Below are positions 23,912 to 34,476 of a DNA stretch of 40,045 bases, one piece after another. Numbering within the stretch: position 1 is the first letter of the stretch; every line of letters begins with the position of its first letter. The DNA lies in NCBI GenBank assembly GCA_017506175.1, contig JAFVNW010000051.1, forward strand, positions 1 to 40,045. Direction: 5' to 3'. Source of the stretch: Bacteroidales bacterium (GTDB lineage Bacteria > Bacteroidota > Bacteroidia > Bacteroidales > WCHB1-69). The notes below the pieces were generated by a model. That model saw nothing but the letters and a program-made list of their open reading frames with translations. It did no database searches and was not told where the DNA came from. The translations under genes and the position numbers were made by a program.

Positions 23912-23919
23912 TATTTTTG
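23912..23919 (+). promoter_or_regulatory. Putative -7 box TATTTTTG for the PorT-like barrel gene
   Basis: TATTTTTG matches TAnnTTTG and ends 20 bases before the ATG at 23940. It is divergent from the RNA promoter at 23827-23820. Confidence 0.55.
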
Positions 23920-23939
23920 CCGACGATATTGAAAAAGAT

Positions 23940-24713
23940 ATGAAGAAAATCCTCCTTGCAATATTTTTGCTTTGCTCCATTAGCACGGGCTATTCGCAGC
24001 GTTTCATCGGTTCGGTAATTGCAGGTATGAACAGTACGCAGGTGGATGGCGACGAAGTGGCTGGTTTCTATAAATTCGGGGCCAACGTCGGCATGTCGGT
24101 CATGCTGCCTTTGGACGAGAATTTCCGTTGGTACGGTACCATTGAGCTGCTTTATTCGCAGAAGGGCTCCTACCAAAACGCGTACCGCGCCAACGCCATC
24201 CTCGACGGCACGGAAAGATTGCTTTATCGCAATGAGGACTTCAATGTGCCTTTCAACAAGAAAATCAAATACAAACTGAACCTAGACTACGTGGAGGTGC
24301 CGATTGTCTTTCACTATGAGGATTTTAGGAGCGGGTGCGCCATCGGCGCTGGTTTCGCCTGGAGCCGACTGGTTCGTGTCAAAGAGATTGAAAACGGTTG
24401 GACAACTACAACCAACTTGCGTTCGGGCACTTACAGGAGAAATGATTGGAGCGTAATTGCGGATGCAAAGATCCGTCTTTTCCAAGGACTTAAATTGAAT
24501 TTGCGCTACGAGTACTCATTCGTTCCCTCGCGTCGCCGCGTCTTCCAGCCCTTCAGCGATCTGGAGGAGGTGCGCAAATCGTACAACAGCGTCATTACCT
24601 TGCGTCTCATCTACTCCTTCAACGAGAAATACGTCAAGAACCCCGACTACATCAAGGGCGGACGCAAAGGGCCAAGGTGGATTCACGACACCTCAAAGGG
24701 ATGGTATAGGTAG
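23940..24713 (+). CDS. Outer-membrane beta-barrel protein, PorT-like family
   Basis: A 257-residue protein with signal peptide MKKILLAIFLLCSISTGYSQ and alternating-hydrophobicity strands typical of small eight-stranded barrels: FIGSVIAGMNSTQVDGD, FGANVGMSVMLPL, GTIELLYSQKGSYQ, LDYVEVPIVFHYE, GCAIGAGFAWSRLV and SVITLRLIYSF. The opening (G-N-S-T-Q-V-D-G-D) is common in the PorT/OMP_b-brl family. True PorT takes part in type IX secretion, and sprA occurs elsewhere in the window, but this family is large and I cannot assign orthology. The basic C-terminus (KGGRKGPRWIHDTSKGWYR) is unusual for a barrel, which normally ends on an aromatic strand. Confidence 0.75.
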   Translation: MKKILLAIFLLCSISTGYSQRFIGSVIAGMNSTQVDGDEVAGFYKFGANVGMSVMLPLDENFRWYGTIELLYSQKGSYQNAYRANAILDGTERLLYRNEDFNVPFNKKIKYKLNLDYVEVPIVFHYEDFRSGCAIGAGFAWSRLVRVKEIENGWTTTTNLRSGTYRRNDWSVIADAKIRLFQGLKLNLRYEYSFVPSRRRVFQPFSDLEEVRKSYNSVITLRLIYSFNEKYVKNPDYIKGGRKGPRWIHDTSKGWYR

Positions 24714-24730
24714 CTATTGACTGAATGCGC

Positions 24731-25750
24731 CTACTTTTTTAATTTTTTATCAAGGGCATTGAGGCCATCGATAGCACGTTGGTAGTTGGTTACCAGGGTG
24801 AGACATTCCTCGTAATCGGCGCGGGCTTTCTCCACATCGCCGAGGTACTCGTAGCACTCGCCGCGAGCTGCATAAGCATCCACGAACTTCGTATTCAATG
24901 CGATTGCATGACTGAAATCAACGACCGCCTCATCAAACTTTTTTTCCTGCATCAGAAAGTAGCCCAGATTATAATAAGCATTCACGGCATACACTCCCTC
25001 CTTCGCAAAGGAGAGCAGATTCATGAACTGAGCTCTGGCATTCTCCACATCGCCCAAGTCACGATAGAAAACGCCTAAGTTGTAATTGATTTCCTGATTC
25101 CGAGGGTCAATACGCAGAGCATTCTTGTAGTGCTCAATTCCTGCGGGATCCAATCTCTTCTGGCAGAAATAGCCCAATTCAAGGTGCGCTTTGATTTCTT
25201 GGGGATTCTGATCCTTAACCAGGTACAACATCCTCAAGTAATTGGACGTATCAGCCTGCTCCTTATAGCAGAACGCCTTGATCAAGTAAGCTGTGGGATT
25301 GTGGGGCTGCAACTTGGCTGCCTCGTCGATAGCAGCCGTACAACGTTCGTAATCCTTCTGGAAATAATACAATTCAGCGAGTTTCAGTCGCGCCTCGTTA
25401 AAATTCTTGTCGAGATCCAAGGCTTTCAGCAGATTTTCCTCCGCATCGTCGGTATGACGCTGGGCGAAATTGACATCTGACAACAAAACATAATATTTCG
25501 GCTCGGAAGACTTCAACTCAATGGATTTGAGCACATCGATCCCTGCGGAATCCATTGCTTTGTGATTATAATAGTAGTTGGCACGCAGATAATAGAGCTC
25601 GGGATTGAGGGAATCCATCTGAATTGCCTGATTCAAAGAGGCGAGGTTGTTGCTGTCAAGCACGAAATCGGACTTGTCCTTTTTCGAATGGCAAGAAAAA
25701 AACAGGCAGTTCAACAAGCAAACTGCCAGTATCAAAAAGTATCTTCTCAT
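24731..25750 (-). CDS. TPR-repeat lipoprotein
   Basis: A 339-residue protein with a lipoprotein signal (MRRYFLILAVCLLNCLFFSCHSKK; probable lipidated Cys20). The rest consists of about eight tetratricopeptide repeats, for example PELYYLRANYYYNHKAMDSA, AEENLLKALDLDKNFNEARL, GVYAVNAYYNLGYFLMQEKK and FVDAYAARGECYEYLGDVEK. TPR lipoproteins in this phylum usually scaffold envelope complexes; the partner is unknown. It starts 9 bp after the recA stop codon, so it is co-transcribed with recA, although a functional link is not implied. Confidence 0.85.
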   Translation of the reverse strand: MRRYFLILAVCLLNCLFFSCHSKKDKSDFVLDSNNLASLNQAIQMDSLNPELYYLRANYYYNHKAMDSAGIDVLKSIELKSSEPKYYVLLSDVNFAQRHTDDAEENLLKALDLDKNFNEARLKLAELYYFQKDYERCTAAIDEAAKLQPHNPTAYLIKAFCYKEQADTSNYLRMLYLVKDQNPQEIKAHLELGYFCQKRLDPAGIEHYKNALRIDPRNQEINYNLGVFYRDLGDVENARAQFMNLLSFAKEGVYAVNAYYNLGYFLMQEKKFDEAVVDFSHAIALNTKFVDAYAARGECYEYLGDVEKARADYEECLTLVTNYQRAIDGLNALDKKLKK

Positions 25751-25759
25751 AGTTCAGTA

Positions 25760-26764
25760 TTATTCTGTCATCAGACTTTCACGGACCTTCTGTTCAATTT
25801 CGTCAGCCAATTCTGGGTTGTCGGCGAGTACTTGCTTAACGGTATCGCGGCCCTGCCCCAACTTGGAATCATTGTATGAGAACCAAGAGCCGGACTTCTT
25901 GATGATTCCTTTTTCAACGCCGATATCAATCAGTTCGCCGATTTTGGAGATGCCTTCGCCAAAGAGAATATCGAACTCGGCAAAACGGAATGGCGGAGCC
26001 ACTTTATTCTTGACGATTTTCACTTTCACGTGGTTGCCCGAGGCGACATCCCCATCCTTGATTTGGGACTGACGACGGATGTCGATGCGGACCGAGGCAT
26101 AGAATTTCAGCGCGTTGCCGCCAGTGGTGGTTTCGGGATTGCCGAACATCACACCGATTTTCTCGCGCAACTGGTTGATAAAGATACAGCAGCACTTGGT
26201 TTTACTGATGGTGGCCGTCAATTTACGCATCGCCTGCGACATCAAACGGGCTTGGAGGCCCATTTTGGAATCGCCCATATCGCCTTCGATTTCGCTTTTC
26301 GGAGTCAGTGCAGCAACGGAATCAATAACGATAATGTCGATGGCGCCTGAACGGATCAGATTGTCAGCAATTTCAAGCGCCTGCTCACCGTTATCAGGTT
26401 GTGAAACGAGCAATTCAGCCGTATTAACGCCCAATTTTTCAGCATAGAAGCGGTCGAAGGCGTGCTCCGCATCAATAAAAGCAGCGATCCCTCCCTGCTT
26501 TTGCGCTTCCGCAATCGCGTGAATGGCCAACGTGGTTTTACCGGAAGATTCCGGTCCGTAGATTTCAATGATTCTTCCACGCGGATAGCCGCCAACACCT
26601 AACGCGGCATCCAAGCCGATGGAGCCTGTTGAAATCACCTCAATATTATCAATGGCGGAATCCCCTAATTTCATCACGGCACCCTTGCCGTACATTTTGT
26701 CGAGTTTTTCCAAGGTGGAATTAAGCACTTTGAGTTTTTCAGGATTTACATTTTCGTTTTCCAT
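25760..26764 (-). CDS. recA: RecA recombinase
   Basis: A 334-residue RecA with Walker [10 protein letters not shown] (70-78), the Walker B region [12 protein letters not shown], the L1/L2 regions ([38 protein letters not shown]) and the usual C-terminal domain. It forms the ATP-dependent filament for homologous recombination and SOS co-protease activity. The C-terminus lacks a long acidic tail. Promoter box TATCTTTG lies at 26803-26796. The TPR lipoprotein gene follows after 9 bp. Confidence 0.98.
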   Translation of the reverse strand: MENENVNPEKLKVLNSTLEKLDKMYGKGAVMKLGDSAIDNIEVISTGSIGLDAALGVGGYPRGRIIEIYGPESSGKTTLAIHAIAEAQKQGGIAAFIDAEHAFDRFYAEKLGVNTAELLVSQPDNGEQALEIADNLIRSGAIDIIVIDSVAALTPKSEIEGDMGDSKMGLQARLMSQAMRKLTATISKTKCCCIFINQLREKIGVMFGNPETTTGGNALKFYASVRIDIRRQSQIKDGDVASGNHVKVKIVKNKVAPPFRFAEFDILFGEGISKIGELIDIGVEKGIIKKSGSWFSYNDSKLGQGRDTVKQVLADNPELADEIEQKVRESLMTE

Positions 26765-26795
26765 AATTATATTTTATTAATGAATAAAGACGCTG

Positions 26796-26803
26796 CAAAG
26801 ATA
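26796..26803 (-). promoter_or_regulatory. Putative -7 box TATCTTTG for recA
   Basis: The minus strand reads TATCTTTG (TAnnTTTG), 31 bases before the recA ATG. I saw no obvious LexA-type palindrome next to it. The rest of the gap up to the sprA stop (to 27025) is AT-rich with no gene. Confidence 0.5.
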
Positions 26804-27025
26804 CATCAAATAAAAATATTTTTTGTCCGACAGCACTACTTTTTTTTAACAAAATGACGAAACCAGCCATTTCTCCGCAAAAAATACATTTTCAACAGAC
26901 AAAGCACAAAAACAGCTTTTTTTTGCAATTTATCTAACGGAATTCTGGAATTTTCCGCAATCAGCAGAAGAATGACAAGCTGACTATCAAGATTTTACTC
27001 AACCCATCCCTGAGCTGGTGTTGGA

Positions 27026-30000
27026 TTATTGCGTAAGCATCAAGCGCACCTTGATACCTGCATCGATATTCATGTTGTTATATTGCTGTGAAATATAGGG
27101 ACGATTGATGGTATGGTCGTAATAGAGTGTCAGTCCCACCATTTTGCTCAGCTGATAATCGGCAGAGAAGTTGATAGTCATGGAGAGTGACCCTGCAGAA
27201 ACCTGGTCGATGTCTTCCGCGATTTTGCGCAAGATGGTGCGGTTATCCTTGAGTGAGAAGGCTGCGCTCAGGTTCAAGTCGCTGGTAATCTGGCGTTTCA
27301 TACCGGAGAAGATAAACCCGATGGTAATATCCTTGATGCGGTAGCCGGCAGCCACAGCGAACTCATTGGAGGAGGTTTCGGTGATCTGGTTATTGGCGAA
27401 ACTGAGTGAGGTGTTGCGGTTTCGTTTGTACTCGACCTTAATCATCACGCTGTTTTTCAAGGTCATATCAAAACCGATCAACGGGTTCAATTGTTCGGAA
27501 ATCGTGACCTGACCGATTTCACGGCTGGGGATGAAGTTGCCGTTGAGGTCGCGGGCGGTCGGATTTCCATAGGCATCCTCGGTATAATAGAGGTTGGAGG
27601 TATAGCTGCCGACATTGTAGGTACAGGTATAGGCATGAGTCAGCGAGAGGCTCTGGAAATACTTGTTCACTCCTTTGATTTTAGTAAAGCCGGTGTAATT
27701 GAGGCGCCAGTTGGGAAGCGGAATCTTCGGGAAGGGCGAGGTGACATCCACTTGCGAGACCTTCTTTCCTCCGTAGGAAGCCAAGAAAGCAGCGGTGAGG
27801 ACCTCCTGATTCAGCGGGCCGTAGCCGACTGGGTAGCCGGTAGAGTCGATTACGCCGCCCGAATTGGCATTATTGGCCGACAAGCGGTTAGCCAACTCAA
27901 AACGAGCCGCCTTGAAATCATCGAACAACTCGTCCCCATCGGTGAAGAACCTGCCGAGAGCGAACTGGGTAATCGAGAAGTTGCCAGTAGTCTTCGGCGA
28001 ATAGGACTGGAAGTTGCCGTCGCGATCCGCACGGTAGTATTCGGAATAGTTGGATGTCTTGTTGCGATTGGCCGTCACATCGATGCGGAAATCCTTGAAA
28101 GGCTCAATGGTAGCCCGGAAATTGATGGTCTGGTTATGGCTTTCCTGATAAGCATAGTTCATAAGCGTATCGGTGGAGAGCCACCCCCTTTCAGAAGAGA
28201 TGTGTCGGATATCGGTCTGTCCGCCGAATACGAACAGGAATCCCGGCGAGCCATTCTTCAAGTTCATGCCGAGCAAACCAGGCGCGTACATATAACCTGG
28301 CATATTGATGCCGTTGCCTTCGCTATAACTCAGGGAGACATTGCGGAGCAACATAAGGAAACGCAAAGTCCCGTCACCAATAATCTTGCCGTAGTTGGGT
28401 TTCTCCTTCAACGAATCCTTGCCATCCTTACCCTTACCTTTGCCTTTGCCCTTGTCTTTACCAGTATCTTTGGGGTCTTCCTTGCTATTTGCATCCGCGC
28501 CTGCTTTCAACTTGGTCATCTTCGCGTTACCTTTGGAATTATTGCTGCCTTGGTTAACCTTTTTCAAATAGGGTATTTTATTGTAAAGATTAACGAAGTT
28601 GACATTGCCATTGAGTTGAATGGTTTGGGAGTTGGAAATCGTGTTACCGAGGTTCGTGAGCGAGAGGGAGGCACTGGTGAAGTTGTACATGGAGCCGTAG
28701 CGGGCGCTGGCGGTAATCCAGCTGAAGAGCGGGATTTTATTGATAGGGATCTGATAGGAGGCATCGAAACGCTGCTGGAAGGTGTTCATACGGCCGCCCT
28801 TACCAAAGCAGTGCCAAATGGAGTCGCGTTCGGCACGTGTATCAATCAAACCCTGAGGTTCGTCAATACGCGAAGAGGCATTGGCCGTATACTCAAACTT
28901 CAGCCCTTGCGTCAAATCCCAACGCAGCGCGTAGTCGCGATTCCAATCGAACGACTTGACGAAGCTAGTATCGATGATGATATTGCCCTTGCTCTTCGGG
29001 CGGTACTTGAACTCGTTCATTTCGCGATGTACAGTCGTGCGGAAGGTGAATGTCTTGGGCAGCGGATAGAAGTTGAAGTCGCGAATCAACTGCAGCCACT
29101 TGGATTTCAACCATTTCTGATTGGCCAACGGACGGATGACTTTTGGGTTATAGTTGAAAGAATAGCCCAATTCTCCCTGATGCGTGAACTCATTGTCAAA
29201 TTCAACATCCACATTGCGGCTCTTCACTTCGGAATAAGCGTAAGAGAAATCAAAGTTTTCTATATCCCACGGACGGATCTTAATCGGCTTGTCGAAATCC
29301 CTCTCCTTGCGGACATTCATGATATTGATGTTTTGACGTCTCACATAGTCGGTGACATTGTGACGGATGGAGTCGCGTTCGGCTTTGGTCTCGTAGGTCT
29401 TCAAATCCTCTTTCAGCTTCACATCGGGGTTGAGGGGATTGTATTCAGGGATGGAGACGTTCTGCGACAAGTCGTAATGTACGGGGATGCGGATATTCCA
29501 CTTTTCGGGGAACCAGGCCTTGCCTGCCTCGAAATTGGCGGCAAAGTCAACGGTGTATCTTGTCTCTTGTTGGGTTTCGGTGACCGACTGGTCCAGAGAA
29601 CCGAAGCCTGGTGTGGAGTAGGTCCCCGAAAGGGTGATGTCGCCGATGTCGGCCAAATTCAGGCGCATGCGGGCGAGGGCAGCGAACCCTTGCTTGTCGT
29701 CGAAATCGCAGAGACGCAACTCGTTCACCCACAATTCAACCGACTTGCCCAACATATCATCGCCGTCGTTGGCAGTTTTCTTCTTCGGGTTTCGAACACC
29801 AATCATAATGGTGGCAACATCGGCGAGGTTCGGCGTACCGACCACCGTCACACGGTTTCCGCCCAACATCATTGTGTAAGGAACGGCAATGCTGGGATGC
29901 GTGCCGCCGCGCACCTCGATGTTTCGTTGCTGCTTCACGTTGACCAAAGAGTCGAGAACAATTTCCATACGGTTGTTGACAGGCCAAATGGCAGTGGAGT

Positions 30001-33000
30001 CCTTACCGCAGTACCAAGGCGTCAGCTCAACCGGAATCTCATACTCATAGTAGTTGTCGGTAAAGTCGGAGCCCAAACGGATGAAAGCGGTCACATCGCC
30101 CTTGTTGATGACATCCTCTTGATTGACCTTTTCGGCATGGATGAACATCTTAAGTTTCTTGAACTTACGGAGGTCGTAAGAGGTGGTTTTGTAAATGGCG
30201 CGCGCATCGCCGTCAATCAGATTCTGCACCTTCATCGTCAGTGCCTGCTCATTCACATAATAAATGGTAGTGCTTCCGAAGCCTTGCTCACGTTCGATAC
30301 CTGGAGGCAACACGTAAGGAATCGGCGTGCGGTTGCCGTTCTCCTCATAACTCAAACTGGAAACGTTGAAAGAGGTTTCCTGTCCACCATTGGCAGGAAG
30401 GTAGTCTCCATCTTCCATCAAGTCGAGGGAATAGGTGCGCCAGTCGCTTCTCACCAATTCGAATGTGGCTAAACGGCAGATGATCGGCTCACTGAAATCA
30501 CGCATGAAAACACGCATGAAGCGGATATAGTTGAAACCGGAAATATTACCCACCACCTTGTCGGGATTCTTAATCGGGATCTTGAACTGATACCACTTGG
30601 TGGCCGGTTTGGTTCCGTTGGGAAGCGGCTCAGGTATAGCTTCGAATACGTCGTTGATGTAGTTTTCGCCCACATTCATCTTGTCAGGGCGCAAATCAAT
30701 AACATACTGGTAATACTTTTCATCCTCGCTCAAGGTATTGTCATTGTTCACATCCTCCATATTCGGGATGTTGGTGCCAGAGGTTGGATAGTTTTCGGGG
30801 CTTTGGGCATCGGTGGGAGAGTTCCCGTCCGCGTTATTATAATATTTGTAACGGTCGAGAATCTTGATGTCGGCATTGTCGTAATCGCCGCCGCGGAAAT
30901 AGTGGTAGTTGTCGGATGAGGGGTCGGCAAAAGCTTGTTGATACGCCTGCGACTCCGTGCCGAACTGTGCGGCAAGCAGACTCAGATAACCATCGTTGAA
31001 GAACGACTGTTCGGCCGAAGTGGTTAGGCCGTCGTAGCCCACATCCTGATGTTGGCGGGCGTTCGGGTCATTATCAAACGCGCTGACAATCATTTGGATA
31101 GTGGGGACGCGTCCCCAAACGGTGTATTCTACATTCTCATCGCTACCATCGGCAGGCAGACCGTTTTCAAAGAATTTCTTTCCATCCTTCAAAATGTCCT
31201 CGGAGATATCGCCGAGGTTAAAATAGAGTTTGCCACCGCTATGATTCGGGTTCTCGATGAAAGGATCCATCATCCAGAACTCGATATACTCGTAGTTTGC
31301 GGATTCGAAATCGGTGTTGTCCATTTCGCGCATGATACCGCCCCAACGGGAAGCGGGGTCATTGAGGTGACCGCTGGCATCCACACCGGCTGACAAGCCC
31401 TCGCTGCCATTCACATCGTAGTTGTAAGGACCTCTTTCACTTGGATAGAAAGCCAGGTTGAGCACGGAAATGTTGGTCGGGGTGGAATTGGCAGATTCCT
31501 TATACGGGAACAATTCCGTTTCATATACTTCACGCGCGTAAGGTTGCGACTGGTCTTCCGCCGTGATATTGGACGGAGTGGCGCTATTGTCGCGATAGAA
31601 AATCGGGTCGATGATGTACCAGCAGAACTTGGCGCGGTTGAAACCGTAGGCCAATTGACGGCGCTGGGAATCGTTATCGGAGGTGCTCGCTTCCGGGAAC
31701 AACTGTGGCTGGGACTGCGGAGTGGAGGCCAGCGACCATTTGTAGATGGAACGCAAATCCACCGTGGATTTCGTGGCCTCGAAGTCATCGATATAGGTAG
31801 TACCCTCCTTGCCAATGGCGCGAGAGTGCCCAGGTATGAAATGAGCGAATTCGCCTTCGAGCTGGAGATTGGACTCCGTGGTCGTACTATGGAAAGAGAG
31901 AAGGTCAACGGCTTTGGTAACAAACGGAAGTACCGTCTTGTAATTAAGGTTCATCCCCCATATTGTATTGTTAATCGGCTCGTCACCGTAGTTGACTTTC
32001 TGAGTGATAGGACGCTCGTTCAGATTCAGGATGGTTGCCCCAACATTGAAATTCTTGTTGAAGGCATAATCCAAATTCAAGCCGAACATACGCTGGTCGT
32101 TCATTCCGAAATTGGACTGGTTTTCAAGGGAGATATTAATCGGGGTCCCCGAATTGAGCACGCCCTCATTGATGATGGAAACCGTACCCATACTATAGTT
32201 GACGGTGTAGTCCACGTTTTCGGTCAGGGTGATGCCGCCGGCTGTCACCTTCACGGATCCCTCAGGCACGTTCATCGCATTCAACTGAATTTCGGAGCCG
32301 GAACTCGACTTGTAACTGCCTTCCAAGTAGTACTTGTTCTTGGCGGTATATTGCTGCGCAAGAGTACGTGTGGTGCGGTACAGCGTATCAAAGGCATAGC
32401 GTTCGGCTGCGGCGGGGTCGGTCAACACGGCGCGCAAGTCCTTGCCGAAAGGTTCAACAGTGGGGAAATAAATCTTGCCGTTGTTGGCGTTGATGGTACC
32501 TCCCTGCGTGGCCGCATTGTCAATGAAGTCGAAAATGCCATCCGGAACGGGGTCCTGCTGCTGGTTCAGTCTATCCAGCCCCATCAATTTAATTAATGCG
32601 ATGCCCTTTTCGTTGCCCGTGTTGAAGAAGCCGTTGGCTACACCTTCGTCATCGCCGGTGTAGAGGATGTTCAGACGGAAGTCCTCTTTGGAAACCTGAT
32701 ATGCATTCAGACTGTAAACGTTCTTCATCATCAAGTCCCACAAAGGCGATTTGGTATCCAAAGAGGTGCTTTTCAGCAACTTGACGCGCAAGCAGTTGGG
32801 GGCGCTTACCTGATTGGAAAATTCGCCGACCTGATAGACGTGGTTATCGCCAATGATGGTATATTGGAAAGCAACGGCCAACACCTGATCAGAGGTAAGT
32901 GCCGTATTCAGAGAGATGAAGCCGAGTTGAGTATTGACGGTGTACTCGGAGGGAGAAAGCAGACGGGCGCTCTCAATCTTCTCATAATCAACGCCGGAAG

Positions 33001-34447
33001 TCAGACCGCGCGAACGGAAATTGTTGTTCACAACACCCAAATCACGATAGAGGGAGGTATCCAAAACCATCGTCAGGTTGTTGATGGAGTCGCAAGGATA
33101 TTGGTACATGCCTGTCGGGGAGAAACCGGAAAACTGCGGATTTCCCTCACCTAAATCAGTGAAAGCCACGATGTTACGATTGTCTTGCGTAGCAGAGCCG
33201 ATGGTGGTGCGCCAGACTTCAATCTTCGTAATGACGATGGGTGAACTCACCAACGGAAGCGTGGACAGGTATTGGTTATAATGGTCGCGGAAGAACTGAC
33301 CGAGGAAGTAATGGCGGTTCTCTTCGTACTCGTCGGCCTTGAAATAGAAGTCGTTGGTCTGGGCACCGCCGGTCACCGTAATGGTTTCCGTTTCCGACTT
33401 TTGTTCGGAAGCGACGGCGGTCACCATCAATTTACCGAACTTGAGCTGGGTCTTCACACCGAACAGGCTCTGACTGCCGGTAATCAATGTGCTGTTCAAA
33501 GGCAGCGTAACATTACCGAACTCAATCAATTGCAGGATGTCATCCTCCTTACCCTCGAATTTCAGCTTCATCTCGTTTTCAAAATCAAACATGGCCTCTG
33601 TGTTGTAATTGAGGTTGAATTCGATTTTGTCGCCGATTTTGGCAAGGGCATTCAACTGGATATTCTCGTCAAAATTGAACTGAGTGACTTTCCTCTGCTT
33701 GACGGGCAACGAAGGGTTGTCGTGACGGTTGTGCAGCACGCCGAAAATCAGTTCCACATTGCCAGAAGGGCGGATATCGATGGTATTGCTGCCGAAGATG
33801 CTCTCAAAGATGTCGCCGCCAACATGGATCTGGGGTATCAATCCCCCGCCGCGCCGGTTGCCGTGGGAAGTATAGGAAGCACCACGGTCGCGCCAGTAGT
33901 CATTGACGGAATTCCTTAAATCATAATCAATATATTCGTTCACCGACATGGAAGAGGCAGGGCCGAACGGCACATTGCCAATCATGTTCTGAAATTTATA
34001 AGTATTTGTTAATGAATCATATACTATTTCAGTATGGAAAGAAGGTGGCGTATTGAGGTGGAAAGGGCTGTAAAATTGGTCTTCGTCAAGAGGATTATTG
34101 TCGTAATGAGGGACGGGCGAACGCGGGTTGGTATCCGGAGGGGTGAGCGCGGAAAGCACTTCGGAAGAAGATTCCTCAAAAGAGCGAACGCTCGCTGTAT
34201 CAAGCAGTTGTGCGATTAAAGAGGTACTATCCTTCGTCAAATCGCCTATGGAAAATTCATGTTTGGGGCGGAAAACCGGTTGGATGTCCGGAGCGGGGGT
34301 GGGTTCGGAGGTGACGGTTTCAGGTTGCTCCGTATCACGATAAGTGCCCTCCGACTTTGGCGCCGGAATGGCGAACACCAAAGAGTAAAGGGCAGCGACG
34401 ACAATAAAAGCGATAATATATCTATGCGCGTTCGTTCGGGTTGTCAC
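27026..34447 (-). CDS. sprA: SprA/Sov, type IX secretion outer-membrane translocon
   Basis: A 2473-residue protein of normal length for SprA, the giant outer-membrane barrel through which type IX secretion substrates leave the cell. The N-terminus has a signal/anchor helix (YIIAFIVVAALYSLVFAIP). Family landmarks include IHVGGDIFESIFGSNTIDIRPSGNVELIFG, FEGKEDDILQLIEFGNVTLPLNSTLITGSQSLFGVK, TYIDDFEATKSTVDLRS and GKSVELWVNELRLCDFDD. The start codon is GTG at 34447; an in-frame stop lies two codons upstream. It begins 29 bp after the ruvA stop, so ruvA-sprA form one unit. A Lys/Gly-rich insertion (KDKGKGKGKGKDGKD) in the barrel region is probably an exposed loop. The organism should therefore secrete CTD-tagged proteins, although I see none in this window. 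Confidence 0.96.
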   Translation of the reverse strand: MTTRTNAHRYIIAFIVVAALYSLVFAIPAPKSEGTYRDTEQPETVTSEPTPAPDIQPVFRPKHEFSIGDLTKDSTSLIAQLLDTASVRSFEESSSEVLSALTPPDTNPRSPVPHYDNNPLDEDQFYSPFHLNTPPSFHTEIVYDSLTNTYKFQNMIGNVPFGPASSMSVNEYIDYDLRNSVNDYWRDRGASYTSHGNRRGGGLIPQIHVGGDIFESIFGSNTIDIRPSGNVELIFGVLHNRHDNPSLPVKQRKVTQFNFDENIQLNALAKIGDKIEFNLNYNTEAMFDFENEMKLKFEGKEDDILQLIEFGNVTLPLNSTLITGSQSLFGVKTQLKFGKLMVTAVASEQKSETETITVTGGAQTNDFYFKADEYEENRHYFLGQFFRDHYNQYLSTLPLVSSPIVITKIEVWRTTIGSATQDNRNIVAFTDLGEGNPQFSGFSPTGMYQYPCDSINNLTMVLDTSLYRDLGVVNNNFRSRGLTSGVDYEKIESARLLSPSEYTVNTQLGFISLNTALTSDQVLAVAFQYTIIGDNHVYQVGEFSNQVSAPNCLRVKLLKSTSLDTKSPLWDLMMKNVYSLNAYQVSKEDFRLNILYTGDDEGVANGFFNTGNEKGIALIKLMGLDRLNQQQDPVPDGIFDFIDNAATQGGTINANNGKIYFPTVEPFGKDLRAVLTDPAAAERYAFDTLYRTTRTLAQQYTAKNKYYLEGSYKSSSGSEIQLNAMNVPEGSVKVTAGGITLTENVDYTVNYSMGTVSIINEGVLNSGTPINISLENQSNFGMNDQRMFGLNLDYAFNKNFNVGATILNLNERPITQKVNYGDEPINNTIWGMNLNYKTVLPFVTKAVDLLSFHSTTTESNLQLEGEFAHFIPGHSRAIGKEGTTYIDDFEATKSTVDLRSIYKWSLASTPQSQPQLFPEASTSDNDSQRRQLAYGFNRAKFCWYIIDPIFYRDNSATPSNITAEDQSQPYAREVYETELFPYKESANSTPTNISVLNLAFYPSERGPYNYDVNGSEGLSAGVDASGHLNDPASRWGGIMREMDNTDFESANYEYIEFWMMDPFIENPNHSGGKLYFNLGDISEDILKDGKKFFENGLPADGSDENVEYTVWGRVPTIQMIVSAFDNDPNARQHQDVGYDGLTTSAEQSFFNDGYLSLLAAQFGTESQAYQQAFADPSSDNYHYFRGGDYDNADIKILDRYKYYNNADGNSPTDAQSPENYPTSGTNIPNMEDVNNDNTLSEDEKYYQYVIDLRPDKMNVGENYINDVFEAIPEPLPNGTKPATKWYQFKIPIKNPDKVVGNISGFNYIRFMRVFMRDFSEPIICRLATFELVRSDWRTYSLDLMEDGDYLPANGGQETSFNVSSLSYEENGNRTPIPYVLPPGIEREQGFGSTTIYYVNEQALTMKVQNLIDGDARAIYKTTSYDLRKFKKLKMFIHAEKVNQEDVINKGDVTAFIRLGSDFTDNYYEYEIPVELTPWYCGKDSTAIWPVNNRMEIVLDSLVNVKQQRNIEVRGGTHPSIAVPYTMMLGGNRVTVVGTPNLADVATIMIGVRNPKKKTANDGDDMLGKSVELWVNELRLCDFDDKQGFAALARMRLNLADIGDITLSGTYSTPGFGSLDQSVTETQQETRYTVDFAANFEAGKAWFPEKWNIRIPVHYDLSQNVSIPEYNPLNPDVKLKEDLKTYETKAERDSIRHNVTDYVRRQNINIMNVRKERDFDKPIKIRPWDIENFDFSYAYSEVKSRNVDVEFDNEFTHQGELGYSFNYNPKVIRPLANQKWLKSKWLQLIRDFNFYPLPKTFTFRTTVHREMNEFKYRPKSKGNIIIDTSFVKSFDWNRDYALRWDLTQGLKFEYTANASSRIDEPQGLIDTRAERDSIWHCFGKGGRMNTFQQRFDASYQIPINKIPLFSWITASARYGSMYNFTSASLSLTNLGNTISNSQTIQLNGNVNFVNLYNKIPYLKKVNQGSNNSKGNAKMTKLKAGADANSKEDPKDTGKDKGKGKGKGKDGKDSLKEKPNYGKIIGDGTLRFLMLLRNVSLSYSEGNGINMPGYMYAPGLLGMNLKNGSPGFLFVFGGQTDIRHISSERGWLSTDTLMNYAYQESHNQTINFRATIEPFKDFRIDVTANRNKTSNYSEYYRADRDGNFQSYSPKTTGNFSITQFALGRFFTDGDELFDDFKAARFELANRLSANNANSGGVIDSTGYPVGYGPLNQEVLTAAFLASYGGKKVSQVDVTSPFPKIPLPNWRLNYTGFTKIKGVNKYFQSLSLTHAYTCTYNVGSYTSNLYYTEDAYGNPTARDLNGNFIPSREIGQVTISEQLNPLIGFDMTLKNSVMIKVEYKRNRNTSLSFANNQITETSSNEFAVAAGYRIKDITIGFIFSGMKRQITSDLNLSAAFSLKDNRTILRKIAEDIDQVSAGSLSMTINFSADYQLSKMVGLTLYYDHTINRPYISQQYNNMNIDAGIKVRLMLTQ

Positions 34448-34476
34448 GTTTCAGTTTGTTCAATTAGTTAGTTGAT

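Noticed and set aside
27491-30472. A 993-codon open frame on the plus strand
   Set aside because: It is antisense to sprA, whose family motifs are unmistakable. Long opposite-strand frames are expected in this codon-biased gene, and the translation has no domain.
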